From assembly GCA_005223035.1 (NCBI GenBank), contig NJBK01000017.1, forward strand, positions 1 to 54,283: a stretch of DNA of 54,283 nt, written 5' to 3'. The notes under the pieces are model-generated. The model worked only from the letters and a program-made list of their open reading frames with translations, ran no database searches and was not told the DNA's origin. Positions 8,395 to 16,687 of the stretch are shown here, in pieces. The number at the start of each line of letters is the position of its first letter. Position 1 is the first letter of the stretch. A program made the translations under genes and the position numbers. Origin of the DNA: Chloroflexi bacterium B3_Chlor (GTDB lineage: Bacteria; Chloroflexota; Anaerolineae; UBA7937; B3-Chlor).

Positions 8395-8697
8395 ATACCC
8401 CGATCTGAGCCCTTCCACCATCGATCCCCAGAGAAGCAATCGCTCATATGCTGTCCGTTGCTCCGTAAGTTAGGGTGCTGAACGCGGCAAGCTTCGCGGA
8501 CACTGAGCCCGTGGAGAAGAGCAGCACGAGGGGCAATTGGGCATTGTCCTCGTTTCGGGGGCGACCCTGGCGATCGCTAAGCGAACATCTGAAGCGACGG
8601 CGCTCTGGATCGCGCCCGCTGCCAGCGGGTGGTCGGCGGGCTGAGAAGGCCTCGTGCGCCAAGCCGAGACGCGTGGACTAACCAATGATCCAGGAAC
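8395..8697. other. Intergenic region, nothing recognised
   Basis: About 300 bp between the MBL hydrolase and the PlsC-like gene. I found no gene remnant or strong hairpin here; the promoter of the next gene starts at its right edge. Confidence 0.45.
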
Positions 8698-8726
8698 TTG
8701 ACAACCGGCAGAGACTAGGCTATATT
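8698..8726 (+). promoter_or_regulatory. Sigma70 promoter of the PlsC-like gene
   Basis: TTGACA (8698-8703), 17-bp spacer, TATATT (8721-8726). Expected start is near 8733, about 28 nt before the GTG, and leaves room for the GAGAGGAG SD at 8747-8754. Confidence 0.75.
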
Positions 8727-8760
8727 TCTTTTGTTTTATTAGGATCGAGAGGAGAACCAT

Positions 8761-9564
8761 GTGGAGAAAGGACTGCACTACACAGAGGTGATCTCAAGCC
8801 TGGTGAAAAGGCAAACGTTGGAGCGCGCTGATGCTGGACTACGTTCTCTGGCTTTGCTCGACCGGAGCCGAAAGGTGCGGCGACTGATGGATCTGGCGAT
8901 AAGAGACATTCAAGTAGAGCCGATTCCTTCGTGTTTGGGCGAGGACCAAGGGGCCATTCTGGTGAGCAACTACCCGTCCGTGTCCCAGTCCCTGCGGGCG
9001 GTCATCAAGGTTGGCTGTCGTCTGTCTGGAGAAAGGCCTCGCCTCAAGGCGATCGCCAGACCGGAGATCGTCACGGAGGCCAACACTCTGTTGAAGGTGC
9101 TCGGAGTCGACAGATTCGTTTTTCCGGTCCACAAAGATCAGTCGGGTGCATACAGGTTGGAGAGGAGATTGGTCAAGGAGGTTCTGACCTACCTTGGTCG
9201 GCCGGGGAATGTTCTGTGGTTGTCGATCACGGGAAGAACCAGGGGTAACGGCCTGCTGGAAGGGGATCTGAGAACCGGAGCGGTTCTATTCGCTCTGAAG
9301 AAAGGGGTCCCCCTGGTCCCCATGGGCTTCGCGACCAAAGAGCGGAAGGGAAGATCGAGAGTGGAGAAGGTCAGATTCGGGGAGCCGATTCGTGCACCCA
9401 GAGCGTCGACCGTGGGTGATTTCGAAAGAGCCGACTATGTGATCGATCTTACCAGGCTGGCAATGTGTCAAGTTGCCAGACTATTGCCTTCGGGTCAGAG
9501 AGGTGACTTCGAGGATGCGGAGGAGAGGCTCGCGGAAGTCAAGACCCGGCTGGGGATTGACTAG
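8761..9564 (+). CDS. PlsC-like acyltransferase homologue lacking catalytic His
   Basis: The fold of 1-acylglycerol-3-phosphate acyltransferases is recognisable: ILVSNYPSVSQSL at the block-I position, RFVFPVHKDQS at block II, LWLSITGRTRGNGLLEGDL at block III (normally FPEGTRS) and GVPLVPMGF at block IV. The catalytic block-I motif NHxxxxD is replaced by NYPSVSQ (residues 70-76), removing both His and Asp, and block III lacks the PEG. The protein is full length with a good SD (GAGGAG) and a strong promoter, so it is expressed rather than decayed. It may bind lipid without transferring acyl groups or use another residue. Confidence 0.65.
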   Translation: MEKGLHYTEVISSLVKRQTLERADAGLRSLALLDRSRKVRRLMDLAIRDIQVEPIPSCLGEDQGAILVSNYPSVSQSLRAVIKVGCRLSGERPRLKAIARPEIVTEANTLLKVLGVDRFVFPVHKDQSGAYRLERRLVKEVLTYLGRPGNVLWLSITGRTRGNGLLEGDLRTGAVLFALKKGVPLVPMGFATKERKGRSRVEKVRFGEPIRAPRASTVGDFERADYVIDLTRLAMCQVARLLPSGQRGDFEDAEERLAEVKTRLGID

Positions 9565-9641
9565 CTGCAGCAACGTCTCCCTCGCCAAGATCTCGTCGGG
9601 CCTGGAGGTGGCGCCGGAGAGCTAGACAAGAGATCACGAGT

Positions 9642-9678
9642 AGGGGGCCATCCTAGTTGGAGAGGTGGCCTCCTTTCT
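9642..9678 (+). terminator. Rho-independent terminator
   Basis: AGGGGGCCA (9642-9650) pairs with TGGCCTCCT (9666-9674) through nine pairs with one G-T wobble, followed by TTTCT. It lies 78 bp after the PlsC-like stop codon. Confidence 0.7.
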
Positions 9679-9756
9679 GTTTGCGGGGTCGACATGGGAT
9701 CCGCGGTTCTTGAGGAGGGTCTGCATTGACTATCCGCGCGGCTGCTTTGCAGATCC

Positions 9757-10128
9757 TTGCTCTGGCGTCAACGCCGGACCTTCGTGGCAGTTGAGCATGG
9801 TTCCAAGGCTCGCGTTGATGATCCGTTGCGGGTGCTGATGCGATTGAAGACCCCACCCGACGTCGTGGTGCTGCATCTCGGCCGCGACGAGGAGGCCACG
9901 CGCGGCAAGATGATCGAGTGCCGTGACGTCAACCGCGTGCGCAGCAAGTTTGGCGTTCTGATCTCGGCAGCTGGGGGTGTGGATCTCAAGGAGGCGCGCA
10001 GCGCCATCTTCAACGGCGCCAACATCGTCGTCGCTAATCTTGTGAGGCCGGGCGATCCGTGGACTGGCATCAGCACCGAGACCGATGTCGCACAGATGGC
10101 GCAGCAGTTCCTGGCGACGATTGAATGA
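9757..10128 (+). pseudogene. C-terminal half of a hexulose-phosphate-synthase/OMPDC-like TIM barrel
   Basis: The frame from about 9830 encodes PPDVVVLHLGRDEEATRGK, then FGVLISAAGGVDLKEARSA and NGANIVVANLVRPGDPW. The AGGV and GANIVVAN strands are the phosphate-binding end of an orotidine-5'-phosphate-decarboxylase/HUMPS-family barrel; the wording resembles the Hps half of formaldehyde-fixing enzymes. About 120 of the usual 210-220 residues remain, the N-terminal catalytic strands (DxKxxD) are missing, and no SD precedes the open frame. I read it as a 5'-truncated remnant sitting right after a terminator. The family assignment is from pattern memory. Confidence 0.5.
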
Positions 10129-10409
10129 TGCAGAGGAACCTTCCTCAACCCGTAGGTCTAGACTGGCCGCTCTCTTCTCGACTCAGCGTCATGGTCCAAG
10201 TGATGGGAGTCGCCACTGGGTGACCTCAAAGAGCCTAGTGGACGAACCGATCCAACCGGTAGCCTCCCAGGCCGTAGCCGAACCAGGTTCGTGCTTGAGG
10301 CGCCGCGTGATTGCCCGCGGTCCGGCCAGGAACGGAAATGGCGTAACAGGGTGAGGACTGACAGGCTAATCCCACATTGTCTCGGGGCGGACAGGAAGTT
10401 GTTGGCGTG

Positions 10410-11471
10410 TCACTTCGCTGGCCCGGGTAGAACGCTGCTGTCCATTGTGTCAGCGACACGCCCAATCATGTTCGCCACTTGTTCCTTGACGTTAAGAGGA
10501 ACAAGGTGAACCTCTGGGTGCTTCTGGGGATACACGCGGAAAATCTCATCTGCGAACGCCTGCCCGATAGTGTCGACTCCCTTGAAGTCCAGGATCACTT
10601 CCCGGAACCTTTCGAAGCGAGCCAGTAGCCGCTTGGCTTGTGAGCGAGAAACCAGATTCTCCTGACCATACCTAACCAGTGTCACAGGCACCCTGGTACG
10701 TGTGAAGCCAAAATCGTCTGCTTCTGCTGCGTAACGATCAAAGACTTCTTGAAGTCTGCGGTCCGAACGAGGATCTATCTTCAGGATTACATACGTCCCG
10801 GGCCCTGTGTCCTCGGTTTCGAGTAGCCAATCATCACCCAGAGTGTCGTGTGCAAAGAACAAGTCGCCCGACAGGATTTGAAAGTGGTCAAAGGCGCGTG
10901 ATGTGAAAAAGATGCCCTCACCCGTGTGCTGCTGCGGATCCGTCGTTAGTTTACCCTTGGACAGTTCAAGGATTGCATGCCGTTGATCATCCAGACCCAA
11001 TTCGGTTTGAATCTTGCGAAAAATGCCTATGCCGTCATCGAGTACCGCGATCCTCATCCTTGCCGCTGAACGCGTCATTGTCACAATCGCAGTATCTCCC
11101 TCTGAGTGATCAACTACGTTGCTCAGCATTTCTGTGAAACCGTACTCGCAGATGGTCAGCACGTTCGCCGGTACTCCCTCCAGCAGGGGGCGAATGCGCT
11201 GTCTCCATATCGTGTCTTCAGCCAGATCTGGTGTGATTTCTAGCTGGAGCTCAAGCTCTGCTAACGTCTTCAACGCATAGTGTCGGTCCCTAGTCTTGCC
11301 GTGTACGAGCAGTAAACCGTCATCGATCAGGTTCCGAACGTGCCGAAGAACTGCAGGCCGTGAAATGCCGAAACTCTCTGCCGTGAAGGCCGTGATGTCT
11401 TTGGCATGGTCGTCGACATTTTGCAGTATGAAGCTGCGAATATCGTGGGTGCGCTGTCTGTAACGGGGCAT
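10410..11471 (-). CDS. HTH-GHKL ATPase-DUF4325 (STAS-like) fusion regulator
   Basis: Three parts in 353 aa. Residues 10-70 are a winged HTH (DITAFTAESFGISRPAVLRHV). Residues about 95-235 are a GHKL/HATPase_c domain with an N-box (E109 and N118 in YGFTEMLSNVVDHS), DDGIG at 145-149 and TGEG at 183-186. Residues 275-340 match DUF4325 (SRSQAKRLLARFERF, ILDFKGVDTIGQAFADEIFR). There is no histidine-kinase phospho-acceptor, so it resembles anti-sigma-type ATPases joined to their partner domain. The start is placed at ATG 11471 (GAGAGG SD upstream); the open frame continues 46 codons further, but those only translate a DNA repeat array. Target genes are unknown; autoregulation is likely. Confidence 0.75.
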   Translation of the reverse strand: MPRYRQRTHDIRSFILQNVDDHAKDITAFTAESFGISRPAVLRHVRNLIDDGLLLVHGKTRDRHYALKTLAELELQLEITPDLAEDTIWRQRIRPLLEGVPANVLTICEYGFTEMLSNVVDHSEGDTAIVTMTRSAARMRIAVLDDGIGIFRKIQTELGLDDQRHAILELSKGKLTTDPQQHTGEGIFFTSRAFDHFQILSGDLFFAHDTLGDDWLLETEDTGPGTYVILKIDPRSDRRLQEVFDRYAAEADDFGFTRTRVPVTLVRYGQENLVSRSQAKRLLARFERFREVILDFKGVDTIGQAFADEIFRVYPQKHPEVHLVPLNVKEQVANMIGRVADTMDSSVLPGPAK

Positions 11472-11500
11472 ATCTGTTCCTCTCAAGTGTGCACTATGAA

Positions 11501-11634
11501 CATTCTCGGCCTGGATTATAAACATTTCCACCCTCGATTGTAAACATTTCCAGGCTGAATTGTAAACATTTGCACTCTCAATTGTAAACATTTCCTGGCT
11601 GAATTGCAATCATGTCCTCTGGAATTGTCAACAT
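11501..11634 (-). repeat. 22-bp-period repeat array upstream of the GHKL gene
   Basis: Seven imperfect copies of a unit that reads, on the minus strand, ATGTTTACAATT followed by a variable C/G-rich half and GGAA. The CAT anchors on the plus strand fall at 11501, 11523, 11545, 11567, 11589, 11611 and 11632, i.e. five steps of 22 and one of 21. Two helical turns per unit would put all copies on one DNA face. The array ends just before the SD of the GHKL gene and contains its promoter, so it is best read as a cooperative operator. Confidence 0.8.
11515..11544 (-). promoter_or_regulatory. Promoter embedded in the repeat array
   Basis: On the minus strand TTTACA (11544-11539), 18-bp spacer and TATAAT (11520-11515). 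Both elements are made from repeat units: the TTTACA core recurs in several copies and the TATAAT is a variant of it. Transcription would start about 35 nt before the GHKL start codon. Confidence 0.55.
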
Positions 11635-11639
11635 TCTCG

Positions 11640-11949
11640 GTCATCTGTGACCGGCGATCTCACCCTGCATTGTTCCGATAGGTACGCGCACGAAGCGAAT
11701 CGGCTCGTCGCGCGTTCCAGGAAAACTCCACCGGTGGACAGCACAACTACGCGTCACCGTGGTTGATCACATGAATGCTGCTGGATGGCGGAGAGTGATT
11801 GCCAGCACTGTTTCGGGGAGATGCCGCCTCAATTGCCACCATGACGGTGTGCGCCCTCCAACCACACCGGTACAAGCCGCGGCTACCTTTGGAGGGATGC
11901 GCTGGCGTCTTGCCAGGTTGTTCGCAAACGGGGGCACATCTTCACGCCG
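11640..11949. other. Intergenic region, nothing recognised
   Basis: Gap between the repeat array and the end of pstB1. No coding remnant, hairpin with T-run or repeat is apparent; the array's regular spacing stops at about 11640. Confidence 0.45.
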
Positions 11950-12705
11950 TCAGCCTACGCGGCCCGTCAGGTAAGCCTCCGTCTTGGGATCCTTCGGCGC
12001 CATGAACATTGTGGGCGTGTCGTTGTACTCGATGAGCTCACCGAGCCAGAACAGCCCTGTCCAATCAGAGGCCCTCGCTGCTTGCTGCATGTTGTGGGTG
12101 ACAATGACGATGGTGTACTCCTGTTTCAACTGCTGCATCAACTGCTCGATCTGAAGAGTTGCCATGGGGTCCAGGGCGGAACACGGTTCATCCAGTAGGA
12201 TCACCTCGGGTTCCACGGCCAGGACGCGGGCTATGCACAGCCGTTGCTGCTGTCCGGCCGCCAGAGCCAGGGCAGAACTGGCCAACTTGTCCTTGACTTC
12301 ATCCCACAGAGCTGCGGCCCTCAAGCTCCGCTCCACCACCCCATCGAGATCGCACTCCATGCCCAGCACCTTGGGACCAAATGTCACATTGGCGTAGATG
12401 GACTGGGGGAAGGGGTTGGGCCGCTGAAAGACCATGCCCACTCGCCGCCGGAGGTCCACGACATCCACCTCAGGAGCGTATATGTCCTGGCCATCTAAGA
12501 GAACAGTTCCTTCAAGGCTTGTGTCAGGTATCAGCTCGTTCATACGGTTCAGCAGGCGCAGGAATGTAGATTTACCGCATCCGGAGGGCCCGATCAGCGC
12601 CGTGATCTGTTTATTCTTCATGCCCAGGCTCACATTGCTCAGTGCCTTCTTCTGGCCGTAGTAGAAACTGACATTCTGCACTTCCATCCTGTTCTTGTAA
12701 GCCAT
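11950..12705 (-). CDS. pstB1: Phosphate ABC transporter ATP-binding protein with degenerate signature
   Basis: A 251-aa PstB: Walker [10 protein letters not shown] (39-47), Q-loop VFQRPNPFP with Q94, Walker [15 protein letters not shown]-loop [10 protein letters not shown] and the terminal YLTGRVG. Length and order match PstB. The ABC signature that should read LSGGQ is LAAGQ at 148-152, changing both the Ser and a Gly that contact ATP gamma-phosphate across the dimer. It is transcribed divergently from pstSCA-pstB2, whose ATPase has an intact LSGGQ but a broken Q-loop. CGGAG precedes the ATG; a weak extended -10 (TGGTAAAAT on the minus strand) lies upstream. Confidence 0.93.
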   Translation of the reverse strand: MAYKNRMEVQNVSFYYGQKKALSNVSLGMKNKQITALIGPSGCGKSTFLRLLNRMNELIPDTSLEGTVLLDGQDIYAPEVDVVDLRRRVGMVFQRPNPFPQSIYANVTFGPKVLGMECDLDGVVERSLRAAALWDEVKDKLASSALALAAGQQQRLCIARVLAVEPEVILLDEPCSALDPMATLQIEQLMQQLKQEYTIVIVTHNMQQAARASDWTGLFWLGELIEYNDTPTMFMAPKDPKTEAYLTGRVG

Positions 12706-12787
12706 GCTGTCTCCGTAGATTCAGCCTCAGATGGGTCCCTAGACTTCATGATTTTACCATACAAGGAGTCTCAGGAGCAATGGATGC

Positions 12788-12816
12788 TTGACGATTGGAA
12801 GTGCAGAGGCTATAAT
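12788..12816 (+). promoter_or_regulatory. Promoter of the pstSCA-pstB2 operon
   Basis: TTGACG (12788-12793), 17-bp spacer, TATAAT (12811-12816). It overlaps the most upstream in-frame start of pstS, which rules that start out. Expected initiation is near 12823. No clear Pho-box direct repeats are visible in the 82-bp divergent gap. Confidence 0.7.
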
Positions 12817-12847
12817 CATTTCCGTGAGAAGGATTAGGAGACGATCC

Positions 12848-13735
12848 TTGTTGTTACGTCGGTGTCTGGGCTATTTCTTCATCCCCTGCCTATTCCTCCT
12901 CTTCGTCTCCTGTGGACAAGGTGGGCCCACGGAACCCGTCCCCTCGAGGACGACGATTGTCAATGTAGGTTCCGACACCATGGTCAACCTTGCCCTGGCC
13001 TGGGCTGAGACCTACCACGAACTTCACCCTGAGATGTCTATCTCAGTGACCGGTGGGGGATCTGGCACGGGTATCGCAGCACTGATCAATGGCTCCACTG
13101 ACATCGCCAATGCCTCGCGCGAGATGAAAAGCGAAGAGCTAGAGGAAGCAGAACGCCGGGGTATGACGCCCGTGGAGCACATAGTCGCCCTGGACGCCAT
13201 CGCCGTAGTCATCAACCCGCGCAACTCTGTCGCTGAACTCTCCATCCCGCAGATATCGGACATCTTTGCTGGTCGCATCACCAACTGGCGCGAGGTGGGA
13301 GGCGAGGACAGGCCCATCGTTCTCGCTTCTCGCGAGAGCAATTCTGGCACCTACGTGTATTTCCTGGAAAAGGTAGTGCGCCGGGACGACCCAAACAGCT
13401 CGGACCTCTTCTCGCCCGAAGCGTTGTTGCTGCCATCCTCGGAGATAATCGGCCTGGAGGTTGCCACCAATCCCAATGCCATTGGGTACGACGGACTGGG
13501 ATATGTCACCCCAAAGCAGAAAACGGTCCGAGTCGCTCGCACTTCGGCTGGGCCTTTTGTCCCACCCTCCATCGACACGGTGAACGATGGCACCTATCCC
13601 GTCGCTCGACCGCTCTACGTGTACACGGTAGGAGAACCTACCGGGGCGATTAGAGACTACCTGGAGTGGATTGTCAGTGACGAAGGTCAGAGGATAGTGG
13701 CTGAACTCGGATTCGTACCTTTGGCAGGCGCCTGA
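12848..13735 (+). CDS. pstS: Phosphate-binding lipoprotein PstS
   Basis: Periplasmic-type phosphate receptor. TTG 12848 is chosen because AGGAG (12836-12840) sits 7 nt upstream and because upstream starts fall in the promoter; a GTG at 12824 would be almost leaderless. The N-terminus is a lipoprotein signal with FLLFVSC and lipidated Cys near residue 22. Family motifs: VGSDTMVNLALAWAE, SVTGGGSGTGIAALI (phosphate-binding loop), DIANASREMK, SRESNSGTYVYFLE. These are the usual Ser/Thr/Asp/Arg contacts. It feeds the PstCA channel encoded downstream; lipid anchoring fits a monoderm-like or Chloroflexota envelope. Confidence 0.93.
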   Translation: MLLRRCLGYFFIPCLFLLFVSCGQGGPTEPVPSRTTIVNVGSDTMVNLALAWAETYHELHPEMSISVTGGGSGTGIAALINGSTDIANASREMKSEELEEAERRGMTPVEHIVALDAIAVVINPRNSVAELSIPQISDIFAGRITNWREVGGEDRPIVLASRESNSGTYVYFLEKVVRRDDPNSSDLFSPEALLLPSSEIIGLEVATNPNAIGYDGLGYVTPKQKTVRVARTSAGPFVPPSIDTVNDGTYPVARPLYVYTVGEPTGAIRDYLEWIVSDEGQRIVAELGFVPLAGA

Positions 13736-13774
13736 TTCGGTTCCTGCCAATCTATTGCCGCCATGGAGTAGCGC

Positions 13775-14689
13775 GTGGAGATCCCGGCAGTGCCCAAAGA
13801 GGTGGACTGGCGCGAGTTTGCTGTCGAGCAACTGATACGCTTGATGGGCGTATCAGCCATCGGGCTCGTTCTGCTCATCTTCCTGTTCCTCATCAAAGAG
13901 GGGGGACCGGCCCTGTTGGAGGTCCCTCTCTCCAACCTGATGGGGCAGAGATGGTACCCCACCTTCGACATTTACGGCCTGGCGCCCTTGATCCTGGGCT
14001 CGCTTCTGGTAACAGCGGGTGCCATTGCCATCTCCCTTCCCCTGGGCGTCGCGACAGCCGTCTTCATCGGCGAGATAGCGCCTGAGTGGGTGCGGGAGAT
14101 CCTCAAGCCCGTGATAGAGATCATCGCTGGGATACCCTCGGTTGTGGTAGGCTTCATTGGCCTTCAAATCGTCTCCCCCCTGGTGCGTGAATTCACGGGA
14201 GCACCCACCGGACTTACAGCGCTGACAGGGGTCTTTCTCCTCGCGTACATGGCGCTACCCACCATCATCAGTATCGCCGAGGACGCCCTCGATGCGGTAC
14301 CCCAGTCCTACCGCAACGCGGCCTACGCCCTGAGCGCGACCGAATGGCAGACGATTTGGCGCGTGGTGCTGCCGGCAGCCCGCCCGGGCATCATCACCGC
14401 TGTCATGCTCGGCGTGGGCCGAGCCATCGGTGAAACGATGACCGTAATGATGGTCGCGGGCAACGCGGCCAGGATGCCCCTGGGCCTTGACGCTCTCCTC
14501 CGGCCGGTGCGCACGATGACAGCCACCATCGCCGCCGAGATGGGAGAGGTGGCCCGAGGCAGTACTCATTATCACGTGCTCTTCGTTGTCGGCCTCGCTT
14601 TGTTCATCGTCACCTTCGCGATCAATCTGGCTGCGGCAATGACCATATTCCGCAGAGAGCGGGGTGGTGGAGGGAGGTTCTTGGCATGA
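13775..14689 (+). CDS. pstC: Phosphate ABC transporter permease PstC
   Basis: Inner-membrane permease with six helices. The segment GVATAVFIGEIAPEWVREILKPVIE is followed by AGIPSVVVGFIGL, the conserved loop of PstC/PstA, and by the EAA-type coupling loop ALSATEWQTIWRVVLPAARPG that contacts PstB. The GTG start has GGAG 6 nt upstream. Its last bases overlap pstA (ATGA), so the two subunits are translationally coupled. Normal family length. Confidence 0.93.
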   Translation: MEIPAVPKEVDWREFAVEQLIRLMGVSAIGLVLLIFLFLIKEGGPALLEVPLSNLMGQRWYPTFDIYGLAPLILGSLLVTAGAIAISLPLGVATAVFIGEIAPEWVREILKPVIEIIAGIPSVVVGFIGLQIVSPLVREFTGAPTGLTALTGVFLLAYMALPTIISIAEDALDAVPQSYRNAAYALSATEWQTIWRVVLPAARPGIITAVMLGVGRAIGETMTVMMVAGNAARMPLGLDALLRPVRTMTATIAAEMGEVARGSTHYHVLFVVGLALFIVTFAINLAAAMTIFRRERGGGGRFLA

Positions 14690-15537
14690 AGATACCTCGC
14701 TACACGATGCAGAAGATCGCCTTCGCCATCATCACGACCGCAGCCATCAGTGTGGGCATACCTCTGGTGCTGGTCATCGGGTATATAGTCGCTCAGGGCA
14801 TTGGAGCCCTCAGCTGGGAGTTCATCTCCGCCGCGCCACGCAATGGCATGCGCGAGGGGGGCATCTATCCCGCACTGGTTGGCACTGTGTGGCTGACCAT
14901 CGGTACTGCGGTGACCTCCATACCTCTGGGGGTGGGTGCGGCGATCTATCTTGCCGAGTATGCAGCCGACAACTGGTTCACGCGGACCATACGTCTCGCC
15001 ATCATCAACCTGGCTGGAGTGCCCTCTGTGGTCTATGGTCTCTTTGGTCTGGGACTGTTCGTAATCTTCCTGAGGTTCGGCATGTCCATCTTGGCCGGGT
15101 CCTTGACGTTGGGTATCATGACGCTGCCGGTGATCATCACTACTACCGAGCAGGCCCTGGTGGCCGTACCACAGAGCTTTCGGGTTGTCAACGCATCATT
15201 GGGCGGCACGACGTGGCAGGGGATACGCAAGGTGATCCTGCCTCAGGCCCTTCCGGGAATCATGACCGGGATCATCCTGGGCCTGGAGCGGGCGGCTGGT
15301 GAGACCGCTCCTATCCTCTTCACCGTGGCCGCTTTCTTCCTCCCCCGACTTCCTCACTCAGTCTTCGATCAAACGATGGCGTTGCCCTACCATCTCTTCG
15401 TGATCTCGACGCAGGTGCCGGGCATGCCGATCAGGATTCAGTACGGCACGGCGCTCGTGCTGATGGTCTTCGTGCTGACCATGAACCTGCTTGCTACACT
15501 CATCCGGCGGTACTATCGCCGTCGTCGCCAATGGTGA
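14686..15537 (+). CDS. pstA: Phosphate ABC transporter permease PstA
   Basis: Partner permease of PstC. IYLAEYAADNWFTRTIRLAI and LAGVPSVVYGLFGLG are the PstA signature; the coupling loop is ASLGGTTWQGIRKVILPQALPG. It begins within the pstC stop codon and its own end overlaps pstB2 by 7 nt, so the operon is tightly packed. Six membrane helices are visible and the length (283 aa) is normal. Confidence 0.93.
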   Translation: MKIPRYTMQKIAFAIITTAAISVGIPLVLVIGYIVAQGIGALSWEFISAAPRNGMREGGIYPALVGTVWLTIGTAVTSIPLGVGAAIYLAEYAADNWFTRTIRLAIINLAGVPSVVYGLFGLGLFVIFLRFGMSILAGSLTLGIMTLPVIITTTEQALVAVPQSFRVVNASLGGTTWQGIRKVILPQALPGIMTGIILGLERAAGETAPILFTVAAFFLPRLPHSVFDQTMALPYHLFVISTQVPGMPIRIQYGTALVLMVFVLTMNLLATLIRRYYRRRRQW

Positions 15538-16313
15538 TGAACAACACGGCCACACCCGGGAAAGCGAAACTCGTCCTGCACGACGTGAGCTTCTACTATG
15601 GGGATCAGCCAGCCGTGAGGCAAATCAACCTGCGGATCTACGCCAATGAGATCCTGGCAATCTTTGGGCCAGCAATGTCGGGGAAGAGCACCTTGCTCCG
15701 CATCCTCAACCGCCTCAGCGATCTCGCCGAGGAGGGACGTCTGGAAGGTGAGGTGTTGCTGGACGGCAAGAACATCCACGATCCAGACGTGAGTGTGATT
15801 CAGTTGCGCACAAGGGTGGGCATCGTCTTTGCCGTACCAGTGCCGCTGCCTTTGTCGATCCAGGAGAATGTCACTTATGGGCCTCTCTTAGGGCGCGGAA
15901 GAAGCAAAGGCGAACTGGACGAACTGGTGGAGAGATCTCTGAGGGCGGCGGCGTTGTGGGATGAGGTGAAAGATCGCTTGTCGGAGTCGGCCACGGCCCT
16001 CTCAGGAGGTCAGCAGCAGAGGTTGTGTCTGGCGAGGGTGTTAGCGTTGGAGCCAGAGGTGATCTTGCTCGACGAGCCCTGTTCCGGCCTTGATCCCATC
16101 TCTACCCTGAAGGTGGAGAAAGCCTTGCTCGCTCTCAAGGAGAGCCACTCCATTGTTATCGTACCTCACAATGTGCAGCAGGCCTCCCGAATCGGGGACA
16201 AGGCCGCTTTCCTTCTCATGGGGGAGTTGGTGGAATACGGTGTTGCCGAGCAGATCTTCACCAGGCCAAAGGACCCTCGAACGGACGACTACATAACGGG
16301 AAGGTTCGGCTAG
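15531..16313 (+). CDS. pstB2: Phosphate ABC transporter ATP-binding protein with degenerate Q-loop
   Basis: A second PstB, co-transcribed with the permeases. Walker A is GPAMSGKST, still matching GxxxxGKST; signature TALSGGQQQR (LSGGQ at 157-161), Walker [14 protein letters not shown] and the ending YITGRFG are intact. The Q-loop, normally VFQxPxPFP, reads VFAVPVPLP: Ala replaces the Mg/permease-sensing Gln at about 101. The H-loop is VPHNVQQ with His kept. Together with pstB1 (good Q-loop, bad signature) this predicts a heterodimer with one canonical and one degenerate ATP site. No phoU follows. Confidence 0.9.
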   Translation: MVMNNTATPGKAKLVLHDVSFYYGDQPAVRQINLRIYANEILAIFGPAMSGKSTLLRILNRLSDLAEEGRLEGEVLLDGKNIHDPDVSVIQLRTRVGIVFAVPVPLPLSIQENVTYGPLLGRGRSKGELDELVERSLRAAALWDEVKDRLSESATALSGGQQQRLCLARVLALEPEVILLDEPCSGLDPISTLKVEKALLALKESHSIVIVPHNVQQASRIGDKAAFLLMGELVEYGVAEQIFTRPKDPRTDDYITGRFG

Positions 16314-16687
16314 CAGGCTCCGCAAACCTCGAGGCACTTTGGTCTCTTCGTATCTCACACTGCACCTTATCCGGTACCCTCAACCTCTACCTCTTGCACT
16401 GCCAGTTGCACAGTGTCGCCAGTGACCTTGCATATGAGGCGCTCGCGATTGTTGGCCGGCTCCATTCGGTCTCTTCCGTATTGCCAACTCTGCGCTGCCG
16501 ATGCTACAATGAAGAATGATGGATGGAGCCACGGGCCTCGTTCGTCGGGAGGCGAAGACGTGAATATCGGCACCTGTGGAGCAGGCCAGTCTCGCCCAGG
16601 GCGGCGCCTGCCTGATGCCGGAAGTACCGTGTTGGCTAGGGTGTGGTGCTATTCTGGATCCAGGGTACGCTGAAGAAGGAGGACAGG
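16314..16687. other. Intergenic region, nothing recognised
   Basis: Gap after pstB2. phoU, which often ends pst operons, is absent, and no remnant of it or strong terminator hairpin is apparent. The only signal is the SD for the next gene at its right end. Confidence 0.45.

Noticed and set aside
11472..11609. 46-codon N-terminal extension of the GHKL regulator
   Set aside because: It only translates the 22-bp repeat array and the promoter; a good SD lies before the internal ATG at 11471.
11501..11634. CRISPR array
   Set aside because: The repeat units abut with no spacers, are imperfect, and no cas genes are present; an operator array fits better.
12788..12847. Upstream start of pstS
   Set aside because: The region holds the -35 and -10 elements, and the start at 12848 has AGGAG at ideal spacing and gives a clean lipoprotein signal.
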